Positions 1-8,600 of a DNA stretch of 18,477 bases are shown piece by piece. The stretch covers positions 1-18,477 of the forward strand of contig JASLKI010000310.1 of the NCBI GenBank assembly GCA_030747575.1, given 5' to 3'. The stretch comes from Verrucomicrobiota bacterium. GTDB taxonomy: Bacteria > Verrucomicrobiota > Verrucomicrobiia > Limisphaerales > UBA1096. The notes under the pieces were generated by a model that was not told where the DNA came from, ran no database searches, and was given only the letters and a program-made list of their open reading frames with translations. Each line of letters opens with the position of its first letter. The stretch's first letter is position 1. The position numbers and the translations under genes were made by a program.

Positions 1-1
1 C

Positions 2-320
2 GACAGCGACACGGCCACCGGCTTCAAGAACGACGCCTACGAGGGCACCCCCACCGGCTTGGCCAAGCCGATCGGTGCGGATCTGGTCGTCCAGTTCGGC
101 TGGCGCGACGGCAAGCCCAACGGCCTCGCCGCCTACGACCCACTCGTCGGTGATGACTCACCTCTTGTCGTGGACTACGCCTTCAGCGTCAGCGGCGATA
201 CGATCAACGCCGTGATCGCCCTCTCCGATCTTAAGTTGACAGCAGGCCAGTCGGTCGGCTTCTCCGCCTTCCAGGAAGGCGCCAGCGATGGGTGGGCCGT
301 CGATTTTGTCGAGTCCGACA
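2..320 (+). repeat. Internal tandem domain repeat, copy A (partial)
   Basis: This stretch matches positions 542-860 at an offset of exactly 540 bp (180 codons). The first 180 bp differ at only 7 bases, 6 of them synonymous. The next ~60 bp are strongly diverged, and similarity returns around the AFQEGASDGWAVDFVES strand. The start of this copy is outside the window. Confidence 0.9.
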
Positions 321-2581
321 GTTTAACACTTGAAGGGGCCAAGGCCGAGGGCGGCATTGCCTCTGTAGATGATCCCAGCGACATGGCCGACTCCAGCGGT
401 GACATCAAACAGATCCAAGTGTTGGTGGAGAACGGAAATCTGTACCTGAAGATGTCTGTTTACGGCGTCGCAGCCCCAACTGTGGAACAGACTCCAGAGG
501 GGATGAAGAACCGCTACTACTACCATTGGCTATTCGATACCGACAACGACACGGCTACCGGCTTCAAAAACGACGCCTACGAGGGCACCCCCACCGGCTT
601 GGCCAAGCCGATCGGTGCGGATCTGGTCGTCCAGTTCGGCTGGCGCGACGGCAAACCCAACGGCCTCGCCGCCTACGACCCCCTCGTCGGTGATGACTCG
701 CCTCTCGTCGTGGACTACGCCTTCGCCACCAGCGGCGACTCGATTGAAGCCATGATCCCCTTGGCCGACCTTGGCCTGACGCTTGGCCAAACGGTCGCAT
801 ACTCGGCCTTTCAGGAAGGCGCCAGCGACGGCTGGGCCGTCGATTTTGTCGAGTCCACTGTGGTTACCCTGAGTCAGGACACGAAAGTGGACATGACGCT
901 GGAAACCTTGTTTGCCGGCAACGCTTATGGTTTCGAAATTCAGGTCATGGACGATGGCGACACCAAGGTCGATGCCGCCAGCGTGGCGGTGTCCGTAAAT
1001 GGGACCTCCGTCGAAGCGACCCTCGCCCAAGCGGACGGCGTGACCGTGATCACCGGGCAGAACCCCTTCTTGGTGCCCGAGGAAGCCACCCTCACCGTCA
1101 GCCTCACGCTGGATGCCGGCGGCACGACACAGTCCAAGGACTTCGTGATCGGGATAGACGCCTACACGGTTCTTCCGGAAGCACTCAGTGGGGGTACAAC
1201 CGGGGAGGAGAGCGGATTCCTGGTGGGTGTCACCCAGATCAGTTCCGCCACTACTTTGCTCTCCAGTCTGCATGAGAATAAGGCGGAACTCGCCGAGAAA
1301 CAGCTGGCGGGCAAAATGATCGATCCGGATTACGAGGACGAAGAGGTGCCGTACGTCAACGAGGCAGACGAGGATGCTGAGGAGGAGTTCGTTGTTGTCT
1401 ACGACACTCCTGATATCATCAACTGGTTTGAACAGGCACCGGGTGAAGCAGGCAATTTTCGCGCAGGACTGGGCTTTGAAGACAAGCCGTTTCCATTTCT
1501 CCCAGGCTGGAACGGATTGCACGATGGCGTCGTGATCGAAATCCGCGCCTATCTTGATCTTGAGGCCGGTTCACACAAAATCGGCATGAACGGTGAGGGC
1601 GGCTGGAAAGTAAGCGGTGGCACCGATGCCAGTGGCATTTTGGTAGGACTTTACGACAACTCAGAGATTGAGAAGGTCCCCACTTACTACCCCTTGGATC
1701 AGTACGTAGACATCGTTGTCACCAAGGCGGGACTGTATCCCATTCGTGTCCTTTGGTTCCAAAGCAGGTACAACAAGGCCCCTGGCATGCAGTTGGAACT
1801 TTTCACCGTCAAGGATCGCGCCAAGCATCTGATCAACGATCTCAATGATCCGAAAGCCATCCGGGCCTACCGTGTGGCCGTACCTCCTCCCTTCACAGGG
1901 GTTTCCTCAACTGAGTCAGTTTCAGTCCCAACAATTGTCGATTTCGGTGATTTGTCGGGCGATGCCAGCTACGAATTTCACTTCAAGGCCATCAAATCGG
2001 GGGCATCGACCGCGATTGCTGGGAATAATGCCTTTGCATTGAAGCTGGATCAATGGAACGAACAAGGTGTGTTCGGTACGACTGTTTTTGGAGTTGCCGA
2101 CAATGTTTTCACGCCGGTTGAGGGCAAAAGCGTTGCCTCTGTCTTCGATCGTGATGTGCATATCGTGGTTGTGAATGACACGGCCGCAGGGGAAACCCAT
2201 CTTTATGTTAACGGTGACCGTGTGGGAGTGTTGGACGGGAACTTTGAACTTGCAGGCGAGGCAAAGGTGATGGGCGCAAGGATCAACGCAAACACAGACC
2301 CAATGGGCGAAGGAAGTGTAATGCACAAATGGGCAACTTATAACTCTGCGCTGACGGATGCGGAGATTGCGGATCTAGCTGCAGCTGTGGCTGTCGAAGT
2401 GGAACCTCCAGCACTCAGCATCGTGAACAACGGCAATGGAACCATCACCGTGACCTTCGGTGGCAAGTTGCAGGCAGCAACCTCAGTGAAAGGTCCCTGG
2501 GCGGATGTGGCAGGGGCAACTAGTCCGCTGACCATATCTGCAGGCGAGGCGCAGCAGTACGCCCGTGCCGTGAGAGAGTAA
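2..2581 (+). CDS. Large secreted multidomain beta-sandwich protein, 5'-truncated (PA14-like and LamG-like domains)
   Basis: The frame is open from the window edge to a TAA stop; 859 residues are visible and the true start lies upstream. Visible order: the end of one copy of a ~180-residue beta-sandwich domain (residues 1-106), a complete second copy (about 116-288) whose fold resembles carbohydrate-binding DOMON/CBM9-type modules, an Ig-like region (290-395), an acidic linker (about 441-463), a PA14-like region (about 473-600), a LamG/concanavalin-like domain (about 640-796, with the strand HLYVNGDRVG and the helix ALTDAEIADLAAA), and a short C-terminal beta domain (801-859) of the type that closes many verrucomicrobial exported proteins. 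No catalytic motif is evident. Such domains bind glycans or surfaces outside the cell; that role is inferred. The domain names are by eye, and the PA14 and DOMON/CBM9 assignments are the least certain. Confidence 0.85.
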   Translation, partial: DSDTATGFKNDAYEGTPTGLAKPIGADLVVQFGWRDGKPNGLAAYDPLVGDDSPLVVDYAFSVSGDTINAVIALSDLKLTAGQSVGFSAFQEGASDGWAVDFVESDSLTLEGAKAEGGIASVDDPSDMADSSGDIKQIQVLVENGNLYLKMSVYGVAAPTVEQTPEGMKNRYYYHWLFDTDNDTATGFKNDAYEGTPTGLAKPIGADLVVQFGWRDGKPNGLAAYDPLVGDDSPLVVDYAFATSGDSIEAMIPLADLGLTLGQTVAYSAFQEGASDGWAVDFVESTVVTLSQDTKVDMTLETLFAGNAYGFEIQVMDDGDTKVDAASVAVSVNGTSVEATLAQADGVTVITGQNPFLVPEEATLTVSLTLDAGGTTQSKDFVIGIDAYTVLPEALSGGTTGEESGFLVGVTQISSATTLLSSLHENKAELAEKQLAGKMIDPDYEDEEVPYVNEADEDAEEEFVVVYDTPDIINWFEQAPGEAGNFRAGLGFEDKPFPFLPGWNGLHDGVVIEIRAYLDLEAGSHKIGMNGEGGWKVSGGTDASGILVGLYDNSEIEKVPTYYPLDQYVDIVVTKAGLYPIRVLWFQSRYNKAPGMQLELFTVKDRAKHLINDLNDPKAIRAYRVAVPPPFTGVSSTESVSVPTIVDFGDLSGDASYEFHFKAIKSGASTAIAGNNAFALKLDQWNEQGVFGTTVFGVADNVFTPVEGKSVASVFDRDVHIVVVNDTAAGETHLYVNGDRVGVLDGNFELAGEAKVMGARINANTDPMGEGSVMHKWATYNSALTDAEIADLAAAVAVEVEPPALSIVNNGNGTITVTFGGKLQAATSVKGPWADVAGATSPLTISAGEAQQYARAVRE
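542..860 (+). repeat. Internal tandem domain repeat, copy B
   Basis: Second copy of the 540-bp unit, in frame with copy A. Over the first 61 residues the two copies differ at one position (S/N). The diverged block, where SVSGDTINAVIALSD is replaced by ATSGDSIEAMIPLAD, keeps the hydrophobic pattern of a beta strand and loop. Confidence 0.9.
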
Positions 2582-2620
2582 TTATTATAGTTTGTTTTGA
2601 GTTAGTAGTAGATAGGGGTG

Positions 2621-2651
2621 AGAGGCGGGCATTCATGCCCGTCTCTTTTTT
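2621..2651 (+). terminator. Rho-independent terminator
   Basis: An 11-bp stem (2621-2631 paired with 2636-2646, one G-T wobble) closes a 4-base loop and runs into six T residues (2646-2651). It sits 40 bp after the stop of the large beta-sandwich protein and upstream of the pseudopilin ATG, so it ends the first transcript. Its position also argues against the GTG at 2618 as the pseudopilin start. Confidence 0.85.
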
Positions 2652-2671
2652 CAATTGAAGGCAAACGATTT

Positions 2672-3481
2672 ATGAAGCCGAGAAAGAAAAACGTGGGGCC
2701 GGGGCAGGCAATTGCGGGCTTCACCCTGATCGAACTGCTGGTGGTGATTGCCATCATCGCCATCCTTGCAGCTATGCTCCTCCCTGCCCTCTCCAAGGCC
2801 AAGGCCAAGGCGTACGAGATCACCTGCCTGAGCAACTTCAAGCAGTTGCAACTTTGCTGGCAGATGTACACCGACGACAACGACGACGTCCTCCCCCCCA
2901 ACCACAATGCCGGCGGCGGTGGCGCATGGATCAGCCTGAAGGGCTCCTGGATCCTCGGCAATGCCAAGCGCGACATCACCGACTTCAACATTCGCAACGG
3001 CATCCTGTTCAAGTACAATGACTCGAGCGCCATCTACCGTTGCCCGGCAGACCGAGCCAAGGTCGTTTATCAGGAACTCGAACACCCCCGGACACGCTCC
3101 TGCTCCATCGTCGATAAAATGGGTAAGAGAGGCCAGAAATTCTCCGCCATCCGCAATCCCGGGCCGTCTGGCTCGATCGTGTTCATGGACGAGGACGCCT
3201 TCAGCATAAACGACGGTAATATTGGCCTGCGCTACTACCCGGAAACCAAGTGGGGCGACGGCCCGGCCAAGCGCCACGGCTGGCTGCCGCCCGAGCCTGA
3301 CCGCCAGCCATTTGGCGAGTACGGCAACGGCGCAGTCATGAGCTTCGCCGACGGCCACGCCGAGCGCTGGGGTTGGCAATCTACCCACCCATTCATGCGC
3401 GGCAAACCCCGTGACGAAGCCATCCCCGATCTACGCCGCATCCAGCGCCACCTAACCAACCAACCTCCACCCATCCCCTGA
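2672..3481 (+). CDS. Type II secretion-like pseudopilin / prepilin-type protein with C-terminal FADGH motif
   Basis: 269 residues. A basic leader (MKPRKK...) ends in the prepilin peptidase site G16|F17-T-L-I-E21, with the conserved Glu at mature position 5, followed by a ~22-residue hydrophobic helix (LLVVIAIIAILAAMLLPAL). The globular part has the spaced cysteines and the closing SFADGHAERW (residues 224-233) typical of the many pseudopilin-like proteins of Verrucomicrobiota and Planctomycetes. The protein would be anchored in the inner membrane, and cleavage by a PilD-type peptidase is expected. The ATG at 2672 is chosen because the leader then has normal length and GAAGG (2657-2661) lies 10 nt upstream; the in-frame GTG at 2618 would put a terminator inside the gene. 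It lies 10 bp before the sialidase gene, so the two are probably co-transcribed. Whether it works in secretion or has another role is not known from sequence. Confidence 0.9.
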   Translation: MKPRKKNVGPGQAIAGFTLIELLVVIAIIAILAAMLLPALSKAKAKAYEITCLSNFKQLQLCWQMYTDDNDDVLPPNHNAGGGGAWISLKGSWILGNAKRDITDFNIRNGILFKYNDSSAIYRCPADRAKVVYQELEHPRTRSCSIVDKMGKRGQKFSAIRNPGPSGSIVFMDEDAFSINDGNIGLRYYPETKWGDGPAKRHGWLPPEPDRQPFGEYGNGAVMSFADGHAERWGWQSTHPFMRGKPRDEAIPDLRRIQRHLTNQPPPIP

Positions 3482-3491
3482 ACCAGCAAAA

Positions 3492-4688
3492 ATGATTTCC
3501 TCCCAGTTCGTTTTTAAATTCGCTCTGTTCGCCGTATCGTCATGGGTTGTTCTCCCATTGGCCAACGCCGAGCCCCTCTTCATCACCACTGATATTTTTC
3601 CGCCCGGTGTAAAACACACCCACTCGAGCAGCATCGTGCAGTGCCCCAACGGCGACATGCTGGCCTGCTGGTTTCACGGCTCCGGCGAGCGCACGGCCGA
3701 CGACGTGCTCGTGCAGGGTGCCCGCCTGAAAAAAGGGGCCAAGCGCTGGGGACCGGTTTTCGAGATGGCCGACACGCCCGGCTTCCCAGACTGCAACCCC
3801 ATCCTGCATATCGATCCCAAGGGACGCCTACGTCTGTTTTGGGTCTCGGTGCTGGCGCATCGATGGGAATGCAGTCTCCTGAAGTTCAGACGTGCGGAGG
3901 ATTACCAGGGCACCGGTGCGCCAAACTGGTCGTGGCAGGGTATCGTGCAACTCAAGCCTGGCCCCGAGTTTGCCCAGGTGATGAAGCAACGCTTTGACGA
4001 ATTACAACTCAACACTGAGATGTGGGCCGAATACGCCCAGCCTTACGAGACCATGCTACTGAAAGCAGCGAACGACCCGTTCAAACGGCAGACCGGCTGG
4101 ATGCCCCGCACCCATCCACTGACACTGCCAGGCGGGCGGATACTGCTCCCCATTTATTCGGACGGCTTTAATGCTTCGCTCGTGGCGATCTCCGATGACG
4201 ACGGCGACACGTGGCGTGCCAGCCGGCCGATCATCGGCCTTGGCCCCATACAGCCCAGCTTGGCCAGGCGGCGCGACGGGACGATCGTCGCTTTTTGCCG
4301 CGACTCAGGCCCTCCCCCTTTCCGGGTGATGACGAGCCTCTCCCAAGACAACGGCGAGACGTGGAGCGCGGCGCTGGACACCGACATCCCCAACCCCGGC
4401 TCGAGCCTTGAGGTGACCGTCCTGCGCGATGGCCGTTGGCTGATCGTGTACAACGACTCCAACAAGTCACGCGACAACCTCACCGTCTCCATTTCCACAG
4501 ACGAGGGAAAAACCTGGCCGCTGAAGCGGCGGCTCGAACCGCAAAGCGACGGGGCCACCTCATTCGCCTACCCCTCGGTCATCCAGTCAGCGGACGGCGC
4601 GGTGCACATTACGTACACCTGCAAAGGCTCGCGCGGGGGGCGGATACGCCACGGCATTCTACAACTGGATCAGCTCAAGACCGACTGA
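3492..4688 (+). CDS. Secreted sialidase-like BNR-repeat hydrolase
   Basis: 398 residues with a signal peptide (hydrophobic residues 6-23, cleavage likely after ANA26). Three Asp boxes of the pattern S-x-D-x-G-x-T-W are visible: SDDDGDTW (234-241), SQDNGETW (284-291) and STDEGKTW (335-342). They mark blades of a six-bladed sialidase beta-propeller of the BNR type. Conserved-looking segments include HTHSSSIVQCPNGDMLACWF near the N-terminus and WMPRTHPLTLPGGRILLPIY in the middle, as in bacterial 'exo-alpha-sialidase' proteins. Substrate is uncertain: this broad family includes members that act on other sugars, and I cannot confirm the full arginine triad of true neuraminidases. There is no Shine-Dalgarno site before the ATG. 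It follows the pseudopilin gene by 10 bp and converges on the ferredoxin gene 28 bp away. Confidence 0.85.
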   Translation: MISSQFVFKFALFAVSSWVVLPLANAEPLFITTDIFPPGVKHTHSSSIVQCPNGDMLACWFHGSGERTADDVLVQGARLKKGAKRWGPVFEMADTPGFPDCNPILHIDPKGRLRLFWVSVLAHRWECSLLKFRRAEDYQGTGAPNWSWQGIVQLKPGPEFAQVMKQRFDELQLNTEMWAEYAQPYETMLLKAANDPFKRQTGWMPRTHPLTLPGGRILLPIYSDGFNASLVAISDDDGDTWRASRPIIGLGPIQPSLARRRDGTIVAFCRDSGPPPFRVMTSLSQDNGETWSAALDTDIPNPGSSLEVTVLRDGRWLIVYNDSNKSRDNLTVSISTDEGKTWPLKRRLEPQSDGATSFAYPSVIQSADGAVHITYTCKGSRGGRIRHGILQLDQLKTD

Positions 4689-4716
4689 CCGGTGTTTCTG
4701 GTTACCGTTGGGGGGT

Positions 4717-5016
4717 TCAGGCGGCGTTGGGGTTGCCGCACTTCGGGCCCTTTAAGGGATCCTTGGAAGCTGCAAGAGTGGGATGATTCTCGGCATCCTT
4801 GTTCAGGTCGATCCACTCCTGCTGGTCGTCCGGCACGTTATCCTCCGAATATATGGCCTCCACCGGGCATTCCGGCACGCAAGCATCACAGTCAATGCAT
4901 GTGTCGGGATTGATCAACAACCGATCTGGCGCTTCGTGGAACGCCTCCACCGGGCACACATCCACACAACTCGTGTACACACAATCCACGCAAGCTCCTG
5001 TTACAATGAATGCCAT
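4717..5016 (-). CDS. fdxA: Ferredoxin with two Fe-S cluster motifs (7Fe FdxA-like)
   Basis: 99 residues, close to the usual ~105 of bacterial seven-iron ferredoxins. The first motif is C9-x2-C12-x4-C17-x3-C21-P and the second C40-x2-C43-x2-C46-x3-C50-P. In Azotobacter FdI the equivalents of C9, C17 and C50 hold the 3Fe-4S cluster and those of C21, C40, C43 and C46 the 4Fe-4S cluster. The free Cys24 of FdI is replaced by Ala25 here. The acidic tail after the second cluster (EDNVPDDQQEWIDLN) also matches the FdxA type. Cytoplasmic electron carrier; its partner is not identifiable from neighbours. The C-terminus is shorter than in FdI. Whether the first cluster is 3Fe or 4Fe cannot be settled by sequence alone. 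Confidence 0.9.
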   Translation of the reverse strand: MAFIVTGACVDCVYTSCVDVCPVEAFHEAPDRLLINPDTCIDCDACVPECPVEAIYSEDNVPDDQQEWIDLNKDAENHPTLAASKDPLKGPKCGNPNAA

Positions 5017-5116
5017 GATTCTGTTTATTTAAGGTTAAAACTACGAACGCGGAGATGCTGTGCACTTAGCCCAGCAGTGTCAAGCGAGATTGTAACCAAA
5101 CACTTGTCCCCTGTGT

Positions 5117-5545
5117 TCATCCGAAAACCGAACCAAGCATCTGGCCTGTGGTGATCCAAATGCCCCACGTTATCGCGGTCGTGATCAGCGACACCAAGCT
5201 GCCCTTGAGAACCCCGATCGGCTCATCGTCGGCCTGGATCATGTAGCCCAAGAGCAACGCACCGATCACGAACTGAGTGGCGTAGGCAATCCAGACAGGA
5301 AACCCAATATTGTTGACCACGAACATCACCGCCGACGTCACAATCAGCACAATCGACATGAGAAAATACGCCGACTTAAAGGTAACGTCCTCCTTGAACA
5401 CCGCCCGCACCGCGAGCAACAGGCTGGCCGCCTGCACCGGGATGATGATCGCGAACAGAATCACAAGTAACACCAGCAACCCCGGCATGCAGAATAAGAA
5501 GACGCCCAGTAAAATCAGCACCCCGATGACAGCACCCGCATTCAT
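5117..5545 (-). CDS. Small integral membrane protein of unknown function
   Basis: 142 residues, almost wholly hydrophobic. Segments near residues 5-45 (probably two passes or a long hairpin rich in Leu, Ile and Val), 57-77, 83-101 and 112-134 suggest four to five membrane spans. Short polar stretches are VRAVFKEDVTFK (about 46-57) and QADDEPIG (about 104-111). I do not recognise the family. No Shine-Dalgarno site precedes the ATG. It has the same orientation as the ferredoxin gene and lies 100 bp upstream of it, so a shared transcript is possible; that spacer shows no terminator, promoter or RNA gene I can support. Confidence 0.7.
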   Translation of the reverse strand: MNAGAVIGVLILLGVFLFCMPGLLVLLVILFAIIIPVQAASLLLAVRAVFKEDVTFKSAYFLMSIVLIVTSAVMFVVNNIGFPVWIAYATQFVIGALLLGYMIQADDEPIGVLKGSLVSLITTAITWGIWITTGQMLGSVFG

Positions 5546-5652
5546 GCGGCAAGCGTAACCTGTTATATATTTTAATTAAATATATTTATTTTATTTTAAG
5601 GTCGCATTTGAGGCATTGAAAATCGCCGTCAACCGGGTACTTTTCACCTCAC
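5546..5652. promoter_or_regulatory. AT-rich divergent promoter region
   Basis: This 107-bp spacer separates the divergent membrane-protein and CotH-protein genes. Positions about 5563-5600 are almost pure A/T (TTATATATTTTAATTAAATA and on), in sharp contrast with the GC-rich surroundings, and contain an imperfect inverted repeat around TTTAATTAAA. Such tracts commonly hold the -10 elements of both genes; I cannot assign clear -35/-10 pairs. Confidence 0.45.
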
Positions 5653-8600
5653 ATGACCGATCTGCCCGCAATCTTTCGTCGCTCCCTTGGCCCTGCCTTG
5701 GCGTTGGCCCTGCTGGCTGCCGCCCCGCTTGGCCAAGCGGTGACATTGTTCGACTACAGGGCGGACTGGAAACTGTGGCGCGGCAAAAAAACCCCTTCCC
5801 GCCCGGACTACTGGGCCTGGACCAAGGCAGACCATGACGACTCGGACTGGGAGACCGCCTCGACCCCGGTATTCTTCGGCGAGAAGGTCATCGGCGGCAC
5901 CGAGCTGGAGGACATGAAGAGCCGCTACAACTCGTTTTTTCTCCGGCGCAAGTTCGACTGCCCGGACACGGACACGATCACCTCGATCACGCTGCGCGCC
6001 AAGGTGGACGACGGCTTTGTGGCCTACATCAACGGGACTGAGGTGGCGCGGCACAATGTCGAGACTGACAAGCCGAAGTACAACACAGCCTCCTCCAAGG
6101 CGGCGACGGAGCCGCTGCGGTTCCGGAGCTACGCGCTGAAAAATTTTGCCGACGTTCTTGTCGATGGAGAGAACACGATCGCGGTGATTGTACTCAACCA
6201 GCGGCGCACCAGCCCGGATGTCCTGTTCGACGCGCGCCTCACAGCGGTGTCTGTCGAGAGTGTCCCGCCAAAAGTGAAGACGATCGATCCGCCAAGCGGC
6301 CTAGCCTCGAGCCTTGGCCAAGTCAGCGTCACGTTCTCCGAACCGGTGAGCGGCGTTGATGCCCCCGACCTGTTGGCCAACGGCACGCCGGCTCGCTTGG
6401 TAGAGGGCAGCGGCCGGACGTGGGTGTTTCAACTCGGCGACCTGCCCCACGGCAAGGTGAGCCTCTCGTGGGCCAAGGAGCACGGCATCACCGACCAGGC
6501 GCAGACCCCCAACGCGTTCCTGGAAACAGCCAACGGGAATCGCTGGACGTACACGTACGCCGACGACAACCCGCCGTACGTCAGGCGGGCCAACCCGCCG
6601 GCCGGATTGACGGTGAAATCGCTCGACACAATCGAGGTCGAATTCAGCGTACCTGTCAGCGGGGTGGATGCCACCGATCTGCTCGTCAACGGCAAGCCGG
6701 CGAAAAGCGTGACGAAAATCAGCGACAGTCACTATCGGTTTGCGCTTGCCCAAGCCCCGGGCGAGGAGGTGAAAATCTCGTGGGATCCACTGGCCTATAT
6801 CATCGGCACGAACCCTTTCAAAAAGCCTTTCGTGCCGCTTGGTTGGTTTTACCGAGTGGATGCCAACGCACCGCCACCACCGCGCATCGTGATCTCCGAG
6901 ATCATGTACCACCCGATCGAGGAGCCTGAATTCGACCGGAGAGGCCAGCCGGTGCTCGACCTGTTGGAGGATGTGCACGAGTTCATCGAACTGCACAATT
7001 TCAGCCGCGAGACGGTCACGCTGGACAACTGGCGGATCAGCGGCGGCATCGACTACGCCTTCCCGGCGGGGACGACGGTCGAGAGCGGCGGTTTCCTGAT
7101 CGTGGCGAAGAACCCGAAGCGCCTAGCCTCAATCAAGGAATACCGCCTGGGAAGCGTAACCGTGCTGGGCCCATACGAGGGCGTGCTCAGCAACAACGGC
7201 GAACGGGTTAGCGTGGAGAATGACGGCGGCAACACCGAGGACAGTGTGCGTTACTCGGCGCTGTTTCCCTGGCCTATCGGCGCGGACTCGATCGGGGCAG
7301 GGCCAAAGTGGACCGGCATCGACCCGATGCAGTATCAATATCGCGGGATGTCGCTTGAGAGAATCAACTTTTCCCTGCCGGGCAGCGATCCGGCCAACTG
7401 GGTCGCTTCGCCGCTCGAGAAAAACGCCACGCCGGGCCGGCCGAACCACATCGCGCGCAAACGCTCGATGCCGGCGCCCATCGTCACCTCCACCCGCGCA
7501 GTCAATAGCAAGGGCAACATCCTGATCGGCAAACTGGACGCCGTCACGATTGAGACCAGGTTCTCCACCAACGAGACACTCACCGGCGTCACGCTCGAGT
7601 ACTTTTATGACAACCTCGAGAAAGAAGGCGAGACCTTGGCCAAGCGTGACATGAAACTGGTGGGTGGACTGTGGACATACAAACTGCCCAAGAAACCGGA
7701 CCGGACGCTGGTCCGCTACCGAATCCTGGCGGATCTCGGCAAGGGACAGGAGCAAATCTCCCCGCGCAAGAGTGATCCGTACTCCTGGCACGCCTATTTC
7801 GTGATGCCCAAGTTCAGCAACACCAGAAAATATTTCGAGTTGATGGTTTCAAGAAAGGGCATCAGCCAACTTTCCAAGAACGCAGCGGCCAACCCGCGCA
7901 GCGGCTACCGACCAGCCAAGAACATCAAGCCGCGTGGCCCGTGGAACGACACCGTGCACGGCGTCCTCGTTTACAACGGCGAGGTGCGCGACGTGTACGC
8001 CCGCTGGAATGGCAGCTTTTTCCGCCGCAACGCCGGCCGCAACTCGTGGAAGGTTCGCCTACCGCGCTACAAACAGTTCAACGGCCAGAGCGACCTACTG
8101 TTCACGGACAAGGACAACGTGACGGTGGCCGCACACACGCTGTACCGGGAGCTTGGCCTTCCCACCTCACACACTGAATGGGTCGATATCGCGATCAACA
8201 AACGTAAAATGAGACGGCTCATAATCGAGGATCACAACGACCGAATGCTGGAAAATTACCACGAAGATCAGACCCGACGAAACCCCGGAACCGAGCTTGA
8301 ACCCAACGGGCATATCTACAAGTCCAGCGGTATCCTGCAAAATCTAGGCCCGTACGGCCGCGGCGATGGCGGCAAACTGGGCACCAACGACGGCTGGACT
8401 GGACTGCAGCGTTACGAATGGATTTACTCCTCCAAAAATCAGGACTGGAAGGGGCACACCGAGCTTAAGGAAATGATCGACGGCCTGGCCAAGAACAGGA
8501 GCAACACCACCCGGCTCAAGCAATGGTTCGAGGCAAACTGGGACATCGAGTCCCTCATGAGCTATATCGCCGTGCGCAACTGGATGGGCACCTGGGACGA

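Noticed and set aside
530..1522. 330-codon open frame on the minus strand inside the first gene
   Set aside because: It is antisense to a clearly coding frame with recognisable domains and a tandem repeat; its product has no family-like pattern. GC-rich coding DNA often leaves such frames open.
2618..2671. N-terminal extension of the pseudopilin from GTG 2618
   Set aside because: The extension would be encoded by the terminator hairpin and would give an abnormally long leader before the G|FTLIE site.
2791..2812. AAGGCCAAGG repeats in the pseudopilin as copies of the palindrome
   Set aside because: They encode the Ser-Lys-Ala-Lys-Ala-Lys stretch and lack the TTGG half; not counted.
2651..3388. 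245-codon minus-strand open frame opposite the pseudopilin
   Set aside because: It is the shadow of a gene with an unmistakable prepilin motif; no domain or start signal supports it.
4689..4716. Bidirectional terminator between the convergent sialidase and ferredoxin genes
   Set aside because: Short inverted matches around ACCGGT/GGTTACC do not form a convincing stem, and there is no T-run.
5017..5116. Possible small RNA or tRNA in the spacer between the ferredoxin and membrane-protein genes
   Set aside because: No cloverleaf, T-loop or terminator structure can be drawn from it.
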